A stretch of DNA of 6,422 bases from contig CAZYAB010000015.1 of NCBI GenBank assembly GCA_964645705.1, positions 1 through 6,422 of the forward strand, written 5' to 3'. Below, piece by piece: positions 1 to 6,232 of this stretch (position 1 is the stretch's first letter; every line of letters starts with the position of its first letter). Made by a program: the position numbers and the translations under genes. The notes beneath the pieces are model-generated. The model had not been told where the DNA came from. It saw only the letters and a program-made list of their open reading frames with translations, and made no database searches. This DNA is from CAXGTL01 sp964645705. Lineage in GTDB: Archaea > Nanobdellota > Nanobdellia > Woesearchaeales > CAXGTL01.

Positions 1-5
1 AAAAA

Positions 6-257
6 ATGTCATGCCTTCAACCAATAAAACTGAAGAAGTTCATTTTGGTAGAGGGCACTGTATTGTACAATGATGGTCGACGTAGAATAGATTTAAAGAG
101 ACCAATCGTGAATGTTCTTGAAAAACTTGATCAAAAAGACAAAGTAGTCTATGCTATGGAGTTATATTTATCTAAAAATGAATTCAAAGAAAGAATTGAA
201 CAGGCTCTGGAAGAGGGAAGATTGCCAGTACTGTTGTGGTTTAAGAAGGCTGAATAG
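6..257 (+). CDS. Small hypothetical protein (83 aa)
   Basis: I do not recognise this protein. It is short, charged and lysine/glutamate-rich. A hydrophobic, strand-like first half (around residues 11-40) is followed by a probable amphipathic helix near residues 56-70 (LSKNEFKERIEQALEEG) and a short hydrophobic end (LPVLLWFKK). No signal peptide, membrane span or catalytic motif is visible. The frame is open to the left edge of the window, so the true start may lie upstream of the first ATG and the gene may be longer. Its last 17 bp overlap the end of the convergent methyltransferase gene. That kind of end-to-end overlap is common in compact archaeal genomes and says nothing about shared function. 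The open frame, reasonable composition and lack of a competing gene make it probably real, but no function can be assigned. Confidence 0.6.
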   Translation: MSCLQPIKLKKFILVEGTVLYNDGRRRIDLKRPIVNVLEKLDQKDKVVYAMELYLSKNEFKERIEQALEEGRLPVLLWFKKAE

Positions 258-969
258 TTTTCAGTCTCTCTTGAATAACTTTGAAATATTTTTCATCAAA
301 TTCACAACCGATGTAATTCCTGTTCAACATTTTACTAGCGACAGCTGTAGTTCCTGTCCCTAAAAAACAATCCATAACAATATCGCCCTCATTAGATGAT
401 ATTTCAATTAAATGTTTAACAAGTGATAACGGTTTTTGTGTTGGATGTAATGTTTTATTGTTCTCGTCTTTAAGTCTTTCTTTTCCCTGCAATGCACTTG
501 TAATAAAAACATTCTTCATTTCAGCTTGGGTTTTAAAATTAAATACAGGCCTTTCCTGCCTATCTTTTTTATTAACTGCATACAATACAAACTCTGTTGC
601 AGAAAGATAGCCATTTTTGAAGAATTTTGGCACAGGGTTTGTTTTTACCCAAGTGATTATGCTTCTATATCTCCATTCTTTTTCTAAAATAGGATGATAA
701 ATAGCAATAAGTTTTGTTGAAGTAAAAATATATATGCTTCCGTTTGGTTTTAAGACTCTTTTCAAATCAGGCATTATTTCTTTAGGATCAAAGTCATAAT
801 CCCAATCACCAAAATCATAATTAACACTTTTCCTATCTTTCATCCTAATAACAGAATTCTTTTTAGAAACATTATAAGGAGGATCAATGATTATAAGATC
901 AACAAAATTATCAGGAATAGATTTAAGATAAATTTTACAATCCTGACATTTTATTTCATTAACTTTCAT
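241..969 (-). CDS. Beta-class DNA methyltransferase, probably adenine-N6 (orphan)
   Basis: This is an S-adenosylmethionine-dependent DNA methyltransferase that modifies an exocyclic amino group. Motif order is that of the beta class. The catalytic motif IV (DLIIIDPPYN, DPPY at residues 29-32) comes first, then a variable target-recognition stretch, then HPTQKP (175-180), and finally the SAM-binding motif I (DCFLGTGTTA, 200-209) followed by an acidic residue in GCEFDEKY. The DPPY form is typical of N6-adenine enzymes, while N4-cytosine enzymes usually carry SPPY; this assignment comes from family knowledge. At 242 residues it is compact, shorter than the roughly 360-residue CcrM and lacking a CcrM-like C-terminal extension. 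I chose the ATG at 969; a TTG codon directly upstream would add one residue. No restriction endonuclease is adjacent, so it looks solitary. Recognition sequence unknown. Phage- or plasmid-borne orphan methyltransferases look similar, so transfer is possible. Confidence 0.93.
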   Translation of the reverse strand: MKVNEIKCQDCKIYLKSIPDNFVDLIIIDPPYNVSKKNSVIRMKDRKSVNYDFGDWDYDFDPKEIMPDLKRVLKPNGSIYIFTSTKLIAIYHPILEKEWRYRSIITWVKTNPVPKFFKNGYLSATEFVLYAVNKKDRQERPVFNFKTQAEMKNVFITSALQGKERLKDENNKTLHPTQKPLSLVKHLIEISSNEGDIVMDCFLGTGTTAVASKMLNRNYIGCEFDEKYFKVIQERLKTIQPS

Positions 970-989
970 CAATAATTAATAGGTTAGGA

Positions 990-998
990 TTCTTAAAG
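990..998 (-). promoter_or_regulatory. Possible TATA box of the methyltransferase gene
   Basis: On the minus strand this reads CTTTAAGAA, centred about 25 nt before the ATG at 969, the spacing expected for a leaderless archaeal transcript. It is a weak match to the TTTAWATA consensus, and no Shine-Dalgarno precedes the start. The rest of the 970-1089 intergenic region holds only this site and the divergent promoter of the ATP-grasp gene. Confidence 0.3.
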
Positions 999-1050
999 TA
1001 GCTGATTGACAATAGGGTTGTTGATTGTTAAACAAACACCCCCTAAAAAA

Positions 1051-1066
1051 GGAAAATATTTATGAA
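1051..1066 (+). promoter_or_regulatory. BRE/TATA promoter of the ATP-grasp-like gene
   Basis: A purine-rich BRE-like GGAAAA is followed by a TATA-like TATTTATGAA centred near 1061, about 29 nt before the ATG at 1090. This predicts transcription starting at or just before the start codon. The GGAG at 1085-1088 sits one nucleotide from the ATG, too close to act as a normal Shine-Dalgarno, which also favours leaderless initiation. Confidence 0.5.
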
Positions 1067-1089
1067 TAAACCTGATTTCACGTAGGAGT

Positions 1090-2526
1090 ATGGGGGAAAA
1101 TTACAAAGTTGCAGATCTTGTAATAACTGAAGATGATCAGTTACGTGTATTTGATGTAGATGGATCACTGGGAGGAGGATTAAGAGTTCTTGGAGATGCT
1201 TATGGAAAAGCTAGAGCTAAAGAGATTATTACTCCATTTATACAAAGATTAGGCGGGATTGCTAATGGAAAACCTATTTTTTATATGCATGTAAGAAACA
1301 AATCCATGAAATTTAAAGATATTCCTCCCATTATTCCTTATAGTTTTAGGAATTGTTATCCACAAACTTCATGGTTTAAAGCTCAAGAAGAAAGAGATGA
1401 ACGTGATTTTAAATCATTTGAATACCAAGAACCAGAATTATTAGCAAAGATTGCAAGACAAAATGGAATTAAATTAGTTTTCTGTTCAGGAATTACTAAA
1501 ACAGATGATGGATATTTTGTTATGAATATGCGTAACAAACATCGTGAAGAAGGAGAAAATAAAGTTATTCCTGCTTCAGAAATAGGGATGTTTTTTAGAA
1601 GAGATTATCTTGATAGAGAAAGTATAAGTACAAGATATCAAAACTTTGATTTTCCAGTTGTTAATTCACCTGAGTTTGATTATTTCTTTAATGAGAAAAT
1701 ATTTTTTAGAACATTATTACAAAATTCTGAGTTTTATGAATTATTTCCTCATCATATTTTTGTAGGAATGGGATTAAGTACAAAACAACAAATTAGAGAT
1801 TTTCTACAAAAAATAGAAGAACACCCTGAAGACCCACACCTTGTCCTTAAACCTGTAATGGGTTCAAGTGGTTTAGATATTAGATATCCTACTAAAAAAG
1901 ATATTCATCAAATGTTTGAACTTGACAATCCTGACCCTGATTATAATTATGAAAGACTCATACGTGTTACTGGGACTCATGCTGTTGACTTAATTTGGCG
2001 TGATGAGTTTGAAGCACCCAAAGGAAAGTGGGTTAAGATGTTAGGAGAGATAGAAGGAGCTGAAGAGTATAGAGCAGGAATTAAACAAAGATTAGAAGCT
2101 GAAGGTGCTCTTGATGAGGCATTTGGAATTGTAAATTTCAAGAGTGATTATTTAATACCATGGATGACCTCAATTTTAGAAGAATTTGTTCATGCAAAAC
2201 CAACAATAGTTAATGGAACACCACATAAAGGATACATCCGTGCTGTTATGTTTGGAGACAAACTAATTGGAGCAGTAAATAGATTAACAATAGAACCTTA
2301 CAAAGGTGAATTTTTAGATCTAACTGATTATGATGTTAAAACATTTTGGCATAAAGTAGATTCAAGTACTCTACATAGAATTGAAGAAACATTGATACCT
2401 ATGTTCGGTTTATATGAAAGCAAACTTGAAAAAATTCTGAATGACTTTAATGCAGATGATGTTAAAACTGCTATGATTATTGGTTTATTACAAAGAGCTG
2501 AAAGTTCAATGAGTCAAAGTTCCTAA
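1090..2526 (+). CDS. Divergent ATP-grasp-like protein (478 aa)
   Basis: This is probably a member of the ATP-grasp superfamily, whose enzymes use ATP to join a carboxylate to an amine or similar nucleophile through an acylphosphate. Several signs resemble GshB/RimK-type proteins. VVNSPEFDYFFNEKIFF (residues 190-206) resembles the 'vvNspe...dK' entry to the fold. LVLKPVMGSSGLDI (251-264) resembles the ATP-binding lysine and glycine-rich loop. ILEEF (362-366), followed by YIRAVMFGDKLIGAVNR (382-398), resembles the segment containing the substrate-side arginines. The usual later E-x-N metal-binding motif is not evident, so the enzyme is either atypical or altered. The N-terminal 190 residues are unassigned. 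They contain FDVDGSLGGG (21-30), which resembles HAD motif I, but I find no convincing further HAD motifs. The substrate is unknown. The ATG at 1090 is fixed by an in-frame TGA at 1063-1065 and by the promoter spacing. No partner gene is co-transcribed. Confidence 0.72.
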   Translation: MGENYKVADLVITEDDQLRVFDVDGSLGGGLRVLGDAYGKARAKEIITPFIQRLGGIANGKPIFYMHVRNKSMKFKDIPPIIPYSFRNCYPQTSWFKAQEERDERDFKSFEYQEPELLAKIARQNGIKLVFCSGITKTDDGYFVMNMRNKHREEGENKVIPASEIGMFFRRDYLDRESISTRYQNFDFPVVNSPEFDYFFNEKIFFRTLLQNSEFYELFPHHIFVGMGLSTKQQIRDFLQKIEEHPEDPHLVLKPVMGSSGLDIRYPTKKDIHQMFELDNPDPDYNYERLIRVTGTHAVDLIWRDEFEAPKGKWVKMLGEIEGAEEYRAGIKQRLEAEGALDEAFGIVNFKSDYLIPWMTSILEEFVHAKPTIVNGTPHKGYIRAVMFGDKLIGAVNRLTIEPYKGEFLDLTDYDVKTFWHKVDSSTLHRIEETLIPMFGLYESKLEKILNDFNADDVKTAMIIGLLQRAESSMSQSS

Positions 2527-2551
2527 AAGCTCAAAATTTCACCTTTTCAGG

Positions 2552-2567
2552 ACAAGATTTATATATC
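2552..2567 (+). promoter_or_regulatory. BRE/TATA promoter for the putative RNA
   Basis: ACAAGA, a BRE-like stretch, runs directly into TTTATATATC (2558-2567), one of the best TATA boxes in the window. Usual archaeal spacing of about 25-27 nt from the TATA centre predicts a start around 2587-2590. No convincing ORF begins there, but the first predicted hairpin does (2588). Confidence 0.6.
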
Positions 2568-2587
2568 ATGCAAGACATCATTAAAGT

Positions 2588-2756
2588 GTTGCCTAGACAA
2601 TGTAAACGCAAGAGTTTAAGCAACTCAATTTGAGCCGAGATGCTCAAAAACCCATTTCGCAAAAAATGAGGTCATATTTTACGAAAAAACGGCTAATATG
2701 GCCAAATTCTAAGCGGAGAGGTTAGTCAGTACCTATAAGTAGTAACCTTTCCGAAA
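2588..2756 (+). ncRNA. Putative structured non-coding RNA, family not recognised
   Basis: The 264 bp between two genes holds five consecutive hairpins. H1 pairs GTTGC (2588-2592) with GCAAC (2620-2624), capped by TAAAC/GTTTA (2603-2607 with 2614-2618). H2 pairs TTTGAGC (2629-2635) with GCTCAAA (2642-2648) across a CGAGAT loop. H3 pairs CATTT (2653-2657) with AAATG (2664-2668). H4 pairs GGTCATATT (2670-2678) with AATATGGCC (2695-2703), including one G-U pair. H5 pairs CGGAGAGGTTA (2714-2724) with TAACCTTTCCG (2743-2753), including one G-U pair. By hand count 65 of 169 bases are G or C (38%), against 21 of 90 (23%) in the start of the next gene. H1 begins at the start predicted from the TATA box at 2558. 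I see no tRNA, C/D box, H/ACA pocket, SRP or RNase P signature. Both ends are approximate and no T-rich terminator is visible. It could instead be a structured leader of the downstream genes. Confidence 0.5.
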
Positions 2757-2768
2757 CATTTATAAATG
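2757..2768 (+). promoter_or_regulatory. Palindromic TATA box of the two-gene unit
   Basis: CATTTATAAATG is a perfect 12 bp palindrome containing TTTATAAA, preceded by a BRE-like CGAAA. Its centre lies 28 nt before the ATG at 2791, so transcription should start at the start codon. No Shine-Dalgarno precedes that ATG. The symmetry could allow a dimeric regulator to cover the TATA box, but this is inference. Confidence 0.6.
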
Positions 2769-2790
2769 GATTGCTAATTCTATATATAAG

Positions 2791-2973
2791 ATGCCTACAT
2801 ATAAAATTAAAGAATTAATAGATTTAATAGGAAAAGTACGTAAATACTACATACTTAATAAGCTAGAACAAGCTATTTCTAATGAATATGATGTAATACT
2901 TGGTCAAGCAGATGCTTCTGGTAATTATGCAGCAGTACTTAAAAATGTAAATAATTTTTGGGATAAGAAATGA
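2791..2973 (+). CDS. Small hypothetical protein (60 aa), first gene of a two-gene unit
   Basis: I do not recognise this protein. It is basic in its first half (KIKELIDLIGKVRKYYILNKLEQAI, about residues 5-29) and probably helical there. A short strand-like segment follows (YDVILGQADASGNYAAVLKNV). No membrane span, signal peptide, zinc-binding cysteines or catalytic motif is visible. A strong TATA box 28 nt upstream fits leaderless expression from this ATG, which supports the gene being real despite its size. Its TGA stop overlaps the start of the next gene in ATGA, so the two are almost certainly transcribed together and may be translationally coupled. The putative structured RNA lies immediately upstream. 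Confidence 0.68.
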   Translation: MPTYKIKELIDLIGKVRKYYILNKLEQAISNEYDVILGQADASGNYAAVLKNVNNFWDKK

Positions 2974-3545
2974 CTATAAAAAAGATTGAAAAACTAGTTA
3001 AAGTTACATCAAGAGATCCTGATCCTAATTTTCAAAGGCAAAAAGAAAAAACTTCTCCTTTTAAACCAGTATTAGATGCTCTTACATCTGTTTTCAATGG
3101 TAAAAAAAAACAAATAAAAGATTCTGAAGAATTAATGCATGATGCAATGACACAAGCACAATTAAATATTGTTGATAAAATCCAACCAAAATATACAAAA
3201 GACGCAGTTGTTACAATTGGTTATGATAATAGAAGTGTTCTTTATATGGTTGTTTTTGATTTGATTGATGATGAATTACAATTACCACAAGAAATATATG
3301 ATCAATTAAAGATAATTGAGCCTAAATCATTTATTATTAGAGATAGAGATGAAAAAAATTCTGACATTGCCAAAATTATTTCTGAAGAAGTTAATAGTTT
3401 TAAAACTGGAAACTATCCTAAACAAACACTTCATAAAAATAAAGTTAATGCAGCAGCATATTCTTTTGTTGGTGAAGATATAGAAAGCATTGTCATGAGC
3501 AAATTAGGATTAAATTATAAATTAGAATTTACACAATATTCATAA
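2970..3545 (+). CDS. Hypothetical protein (191 aa), second gene of a two-gene unit
   Basis: I do not recognise this protein. The first 60 residues are basic and look flexible or helical (KKIEKLVKV, then a lysine-rich KEKTSPFK and GKKKQIK). A mixed alpha/beta region follows from about residue 75 to the end, with strand-like segments AVVTIGYDN, VLYMVVFDLI and SFIIRDRD and a helix around SDIAKIISEEVNSF. There is no signal peptide, membrane segment or obvious catalytic motif. The start ATG shares four bases with the stop of the preceding small gene and no good Shine-Dalgarno precedes it, which suggests translational coupling. The gene ends 6 bp inside the convergent mutS gene. Composition matches its neighbours, so nothing suggests recent transfer. 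The lysine-rich N-terminus could bind nucleic acid, but that is a guess. Confidence 0.78.
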   Translation: MTIKKIEKLVKVTSRDPDPNFQRQKEKTSPFKPVLDALTSVFNGKKKQIKDSEELMHDAMTQAQLNIVDKIQPKYTKDAVVTIGYDNRSVLYMVVFDLIDDELQLPQEIYDQLKIIEPKSFIIRDRDEKNSDIAKIISEEVNSFKTGNYPKQTLHKNKVNAAAYSFVGEDIESIVMSKLGLNYKLEFTQYS

Positions 3546-6092
3546 ATCAAACAAACTTTTTTGTTTTGCTTGTTTCTTAGGTTTATCAATAATACCTGTT
3601 GTTTCTGGTGGGTGGATTTTTATTACTTTATTTTCTTGTTTTAAAGGAGCATGAACGCGTTCAGCAATTTCATCTTCCATTTCTAATCTATTCATTATTT
3701 GCATTGAACGTTCTATAACTTCATTTGGCAAACCAGCCAACTTAGCAACTTGTATTCCATATGATTTATTTGTTCCACCTTCAATAATCTTTCTTAAGAA
3801 GATTATTTCATCTTGTTTTTCTTTTATAGCAATGTTATAATTTTTTACACCATCTACTTTTTCTTGCAACTTATTCATCTGATGATAATGTGTTGCAAAA
3901 AGTGTCTTTGCACCAATATTATTATGAATGTATTCAGCAATTGACCATGCTAAACTAATTCCATCGAATGTTGATGTTCCTCTGCCTATTTCATCTAATA
4001 TTACAAATGATTTGTTGGTTGCATTATTAAGAATATTTGCTGTTTCATTCATTTCAACCATGAATGTTGACTGCCCATGTGTAAGATCATCATAAGCACC
4101 AACCCTTGTAAATATCCTATCTACCAAACACATGTTTGCATGTTTAGCTGGAACAAAACTACCTAGTTGCGTCATTAATTGTATTAATGCAATCTGTCTC
4201 ATGAAAACACTTTTTCCCGCCATATTCGGTCCAGTTATTATCAATGTTCTTTGTTTATCATCTATTATAATATCATTTGGCACAAATATGTTTTCAATCA
4301 ATTCAACAACAGCATGCCTGCAATCTTTTAATTCTATCTTATTTTCATTATTAATAATTGGTCTTGTGTAATTATTATCTTTGGCAACTATTGAAAAACT
4401 AAGTAAAACATCTAACATTGCTATTTGTTGAGAAATTTTCTGAATTTCTGTTGTATTTTTTTTAATTTCATCACAAACTTTAACAAATAAATCATACTCT
4501 AGATCATTTATTTTTTCTTGTGCATTTAATATCAATGCTTCTTTTTCTTTTAATTCAGGTGTTATGAATCTTTCAGCATTAACTAATGTCTGTTTTCTTA
4601 TGTAGTTTTCTGGAACTCGGTGGAGATTTGATTTTGACACAGTAATATAATATCCAAACACTTTGTTAAAACCTATTTTTAATGATCCTATTCCTGTTTT
4701 TCTTTTTTCTTCTGCTTCTAATGAAGCAATCCATTGTTTTGTGTTTGTTGTTATTTCTCTTAATTCGTCAAGCTCTTTATTATAATGTTTTTTTATCAAA
4801 TTACCTTCTCTTACAGAAACATTTGGTTCATCTTTTATTGATGTTTTTATTAATTCAGTTACATTCTTCAATTCCTTAATATCAGATATTTGTTTTAATA
4901 ATACAGAATTAGTATTTGTTAATAATTGTTTAATGTTTGGTATTAGTAGGAGCGAGTTTTTTAAAGCAACAAGATCTCTTGCATTTGCATTTCCATAATT
5001 AATCTTTGCAATTATTCTTTCTACATCATTTAATTGTTTTAATTGGTGGACAAGGTCTTGACTAAGTATCACATTGTTGACAAGTTCTTGAACAGAATCA
5101 AGCCTTTGATTGATTAATTCTGTGGATAAAAGAGGTTGGAGAATTATTTTTTTTAATAATCTTGCACCAACAGAAGTATTTGTCTTGTCTAGTGTTGATA
5201 ATAATGTGCCTTTTGTAGATTGGTCTAAAATATTTTTTAATAATTCTAAATTTCTTTGTGTACTAGAATCTAATAACATAAAATCATTCGGTGAAAATGT
5301 TTTGATTTTATTAATATAATCAAGATTAGTTTTCTGAGTTTCTTTTAAATAACTAATTAATGCACCTGCAGCATTTATTGGCAGATCTGATTTATCAATA
5401 CCAAACCCTTTTAGATTAATTGTTTTAAAATGTCTTAACAAATTGTTGTAAGCAATCTCTGTGTTAAAATTATAATCAGAATATGGGTTGATGAACACAG
5501 AATTCTGTTCAAAGAGATTCACTAACTCAACATTTACTTTAAGAGACTCTGGAAGAATAAGTTCCTTAGGTTTAAACCTTGTAATTTCATTTAATAATTC
5601 ACTTTCAACCAAATCCATTACAAAGAACTCGCCTGTTGACAAATCAATTATTGCTAATGCATATTTGTCTAGGCGTTGGTATATTGAAAAAATAAAATTA
5701 TTAGACTTTGCATCTAGCATGCTATCTTCAATAATTGTTCCAGGAGTAACAATACGAGTCACAGCTCTTTTTACAATCCTGCCTTTCACAGTTCTTGGAT
5801 CTTCTGTTTGCTCACAGATCGCTACCTTAAAACCTTTGTTTACTAGTTTTGGTAGGTACGTATTCAGAGCATGGTATGGAATTCCTGCTAATGGTGCTCT
5901 TGACTCACCTTTACCTCTTGCAGTTAAAGTAATGTCTAATGCTTTTGAAGCATCTATTGCGTCTTGATAAAAAGTCTCATAAAAATCACCCATTCTAAAT
6001 AAAACCAAACAATCAGGATGTTTTTCTTTTACTTCTTTGTACTGACGCATTGCTGGTGTCAGCTTTGCATTAGAAGATATACCACCTACCAT
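3540..6092 (-). CDS. mutS: DNA mismatch repair protein MutS (MutS1 type)
   Basis: MutS binds mismatched or looped DNA as a dimer and uses ATP to become a sliding clamp that recruits MutL. All parts are present in 850 residues, a normal length. The mismatch-reading domain has the Phe-x-Glu motif in RMGDFYETF (F37, E39) and PLAGIPYHAL (67-76). Connector and core/lever domains follow, with DSSTQRNLELL (275-285) as a core landmark. The clamp region is near 430-540. The ATPase has Walker A GPNMAGKS (621-628), THGQSTFMVEM (671-681), Walker B VILDEIGRGTSTFDG (697-711) and ATHYH (733-737). The residue after GKS is V where T is common, a tolerated variation. The tail ends QKSLFDL, a likely sliding-clamp-binding peptide. 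The ATG at 6092 fits the TATA box upstream; M15 is a less likely start. MutL is not in the window. Most archaea use NucS/EndoMS instead, so MutS here fits a DPANN or transferred origin. Confidence 0.98.
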   Translation of the reverse strand: MVGGISSNAKLTPAMRQYKEVKEKHPDCLVLFRMGDFYETFYQDAIDASKALDITLTARGKGESRAPLAGIPYHALNTYLPKLVNKGFKVAICEQTEDPRTVKGRIVKRAVTRIVTPGTIIEDSMLDAKSNNFIFSIYQRLDKYALAIIDLSTGEFFVMDLVESELLNEITRFKPKELILPESLKVNVELVNLFEQNSVFINPYSDYNFNTEIAYNNLLRHFKTINLKGFGIDKSDLPINAAGALISYLKETQKTNLDYINKIKTFSPNDFMLLDSSTQRNLELLKNILDQSTKGTLLSTLDKTNTSVGARLLKKIILQPLLSTELINQRLDSVQELVNNVILSQDLVHQLKQLNDVERIIAKINYGNANARDLVALKNSLLLIPNIKQLLTNTNSVLLKQISDIKELKNVTELIKTSIKDEPNVSVREGNLIKKHYNKELDELREITTNTKQWIASLEAEEKRKTGIGSLKIGFNKVFGYYITVSKSNLHRVPENYIRKQTLVNAERFITPELKEKEALILNAQEKINDLEYDLFVKVCDEIKKNTTEIQKISQQIAMLDVLLSFSIVAKDNNYTRPIINNENKIELKDCRHAVVELIENIFVPNDIIIDDKQRTLIITGPNMAGKSVFMRQIALIQLMTQLGSFVPAKHANMCLVDRIFTRVGAYDDLTHGQSTFMVEMNETANILNNATNKSFVILDEIGRGTSTFDGISLAWSIAEYIHNNIGAKTLFATHYHQMNKLQEKVDGVKNYNIAIKEKQDEIIFLRKIIEGGTNKSYGIQVAKLAGLPNEVIERSMQIMNRLEMEDEIAERVHAPLKQENKVIKIHPPETTGIIDKPKKQAKQKSLFDL

Positions 6093-6115
6093 GTTTGTTG
6101 TGGATAAATTTTATG

Positions 6116-6127
6116 TTTATATATATT
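6116..6127 (-). promoter_or_regulatory. TATA box of mutS
   Basis: On the minus strand this reads AATATATATAAA, centred about 29-30 nt before the mutS ATG, with A/C-rich sequence upstream in the BRE position. There is no Shine-Dalgarno before the ATG, so a leaderless or near-leaderless mRNA is expected. A 9 bp direct repeat (ATGTTTATA at 6113-6121 and 6146-6154) overlaps it and could offer a second TATA 33 bp further up. Confidence 0.55.
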
Positions 6128-6171
6128 GTTGTTGTTTTGTTGTTAATGTTTATAATAACCTATATATTGCA

Positions 6172-6189
6172 TTATATTAATTAATATAA
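6172..6189. repeat. 18 bp perfect palindrome in the mutS divergent promoter region
   Basis: TTATATTAA followed directly by TTAATATAA forms an uninterrupted 18 bp inverted repeat with no spacer. It lies between the mutS promoter and the start of the gene at 6233. It is made only of A and T, so chance symmetry is less unlikely than usual. It could be a regulator binding site or a two-way TATA element. Otherwise the 140 bp intergenic region (6093-6232) contains only GTT-rich and TA-rich simple sequence and the promoter elements listed separately. Confidence 0.45.
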
Positions 6190-6200
6190 ATAAACACCTA

Positions 6201-6210
6201 ATTATATATG
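6201..6210 (+). promoter_or_regulatory. Candidate TATA box for the gene at 6233
   Basis: ATTATATATG is centred about 27 nt before the ATG at 6233, which would give a leaderless transcript. A competing TATA (ATATAAATA at 6184-6192) would instead give a leader of about 15-20 nt that includes the Shine-Dalgarno-like site. I cannot decide between them from sequence. Confidence 0.35.
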
Positions 6211-6217
6211 TAATTTA

Positions 6218-6227
6218 GGGGGATGAT
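6218..6227 (+). promoter_or_regulatory. Shine-Dalgarno-like site before the gene at 6233
   Basis: GGGGGATGAT resembles the archaeal consensus GGAGGTGAT, complementary to the 3' end of 16S rRNA, with one extra base. About 10 nt separate the G run from the ATG at 6233, a usable spacing. It is the only plausible Shine-Dalgarno at a gene start in this window. It supports 6233 as the start, because the frame is closed by a TGA at 6224-6226. Confidence 0.5.
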
Positions 6228-6232
6228 ATAAT

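Noticed and set aside
1020..1037. Weak inverted repeat TTGTT...AACAA in the methyltransferase/ATP-grasp intergenic region as an operator
   Set aside because: Five-base arms in AT-rich DNA are expected by chance, and the site lies outside both core promoters.
1062..1085. Seven-codon ORF (MNKPDFT) just before the ATP-grasp gene, a possible leader peptide
   Set aside because: Its ATG lies within the probable TATA box, so it would not be in the transcript.
2527..2549. T/C-rich stretch after the ATP-grasp stop as a terminator
   Set aside because: There is no uninterrupted T run longer than four and no hairpin, so the support is too weak.
2568..2633. A 21-codon ORF (MQDIIKVLPR...) inside the intergenic region
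   Set aside because: Its ATG is directly beside the TATA box and upstream of the predicted transcription start, it has no Shine-Dalgarno, and it overlaps the hairpins of the putative RNA.
2631..2655. CCGAGAT...ACCC pattern resembling part of the TPP riboswitch
   Set aside because: The CGAGAT is the loop of a simple 7 bp hairpin, and the other conserved TPP elements (such as GGATAAT) are missing.
2714..2758. H5 followed by ACA as a possible H/ACA guide RNA
   Set aside because: The helix is continuous, with no internal pseudouridylation pocket and no kink-turn visible.
5488..5967. 159-codon plus-strand ORF inside mutS, and shorter ones at 4132, 4682 and 5110
   Set aside because: They are antisense to a conserved full-length MutS with all motifs intact; their hydrophobic or low-complexity translations are typical of shadow frames.
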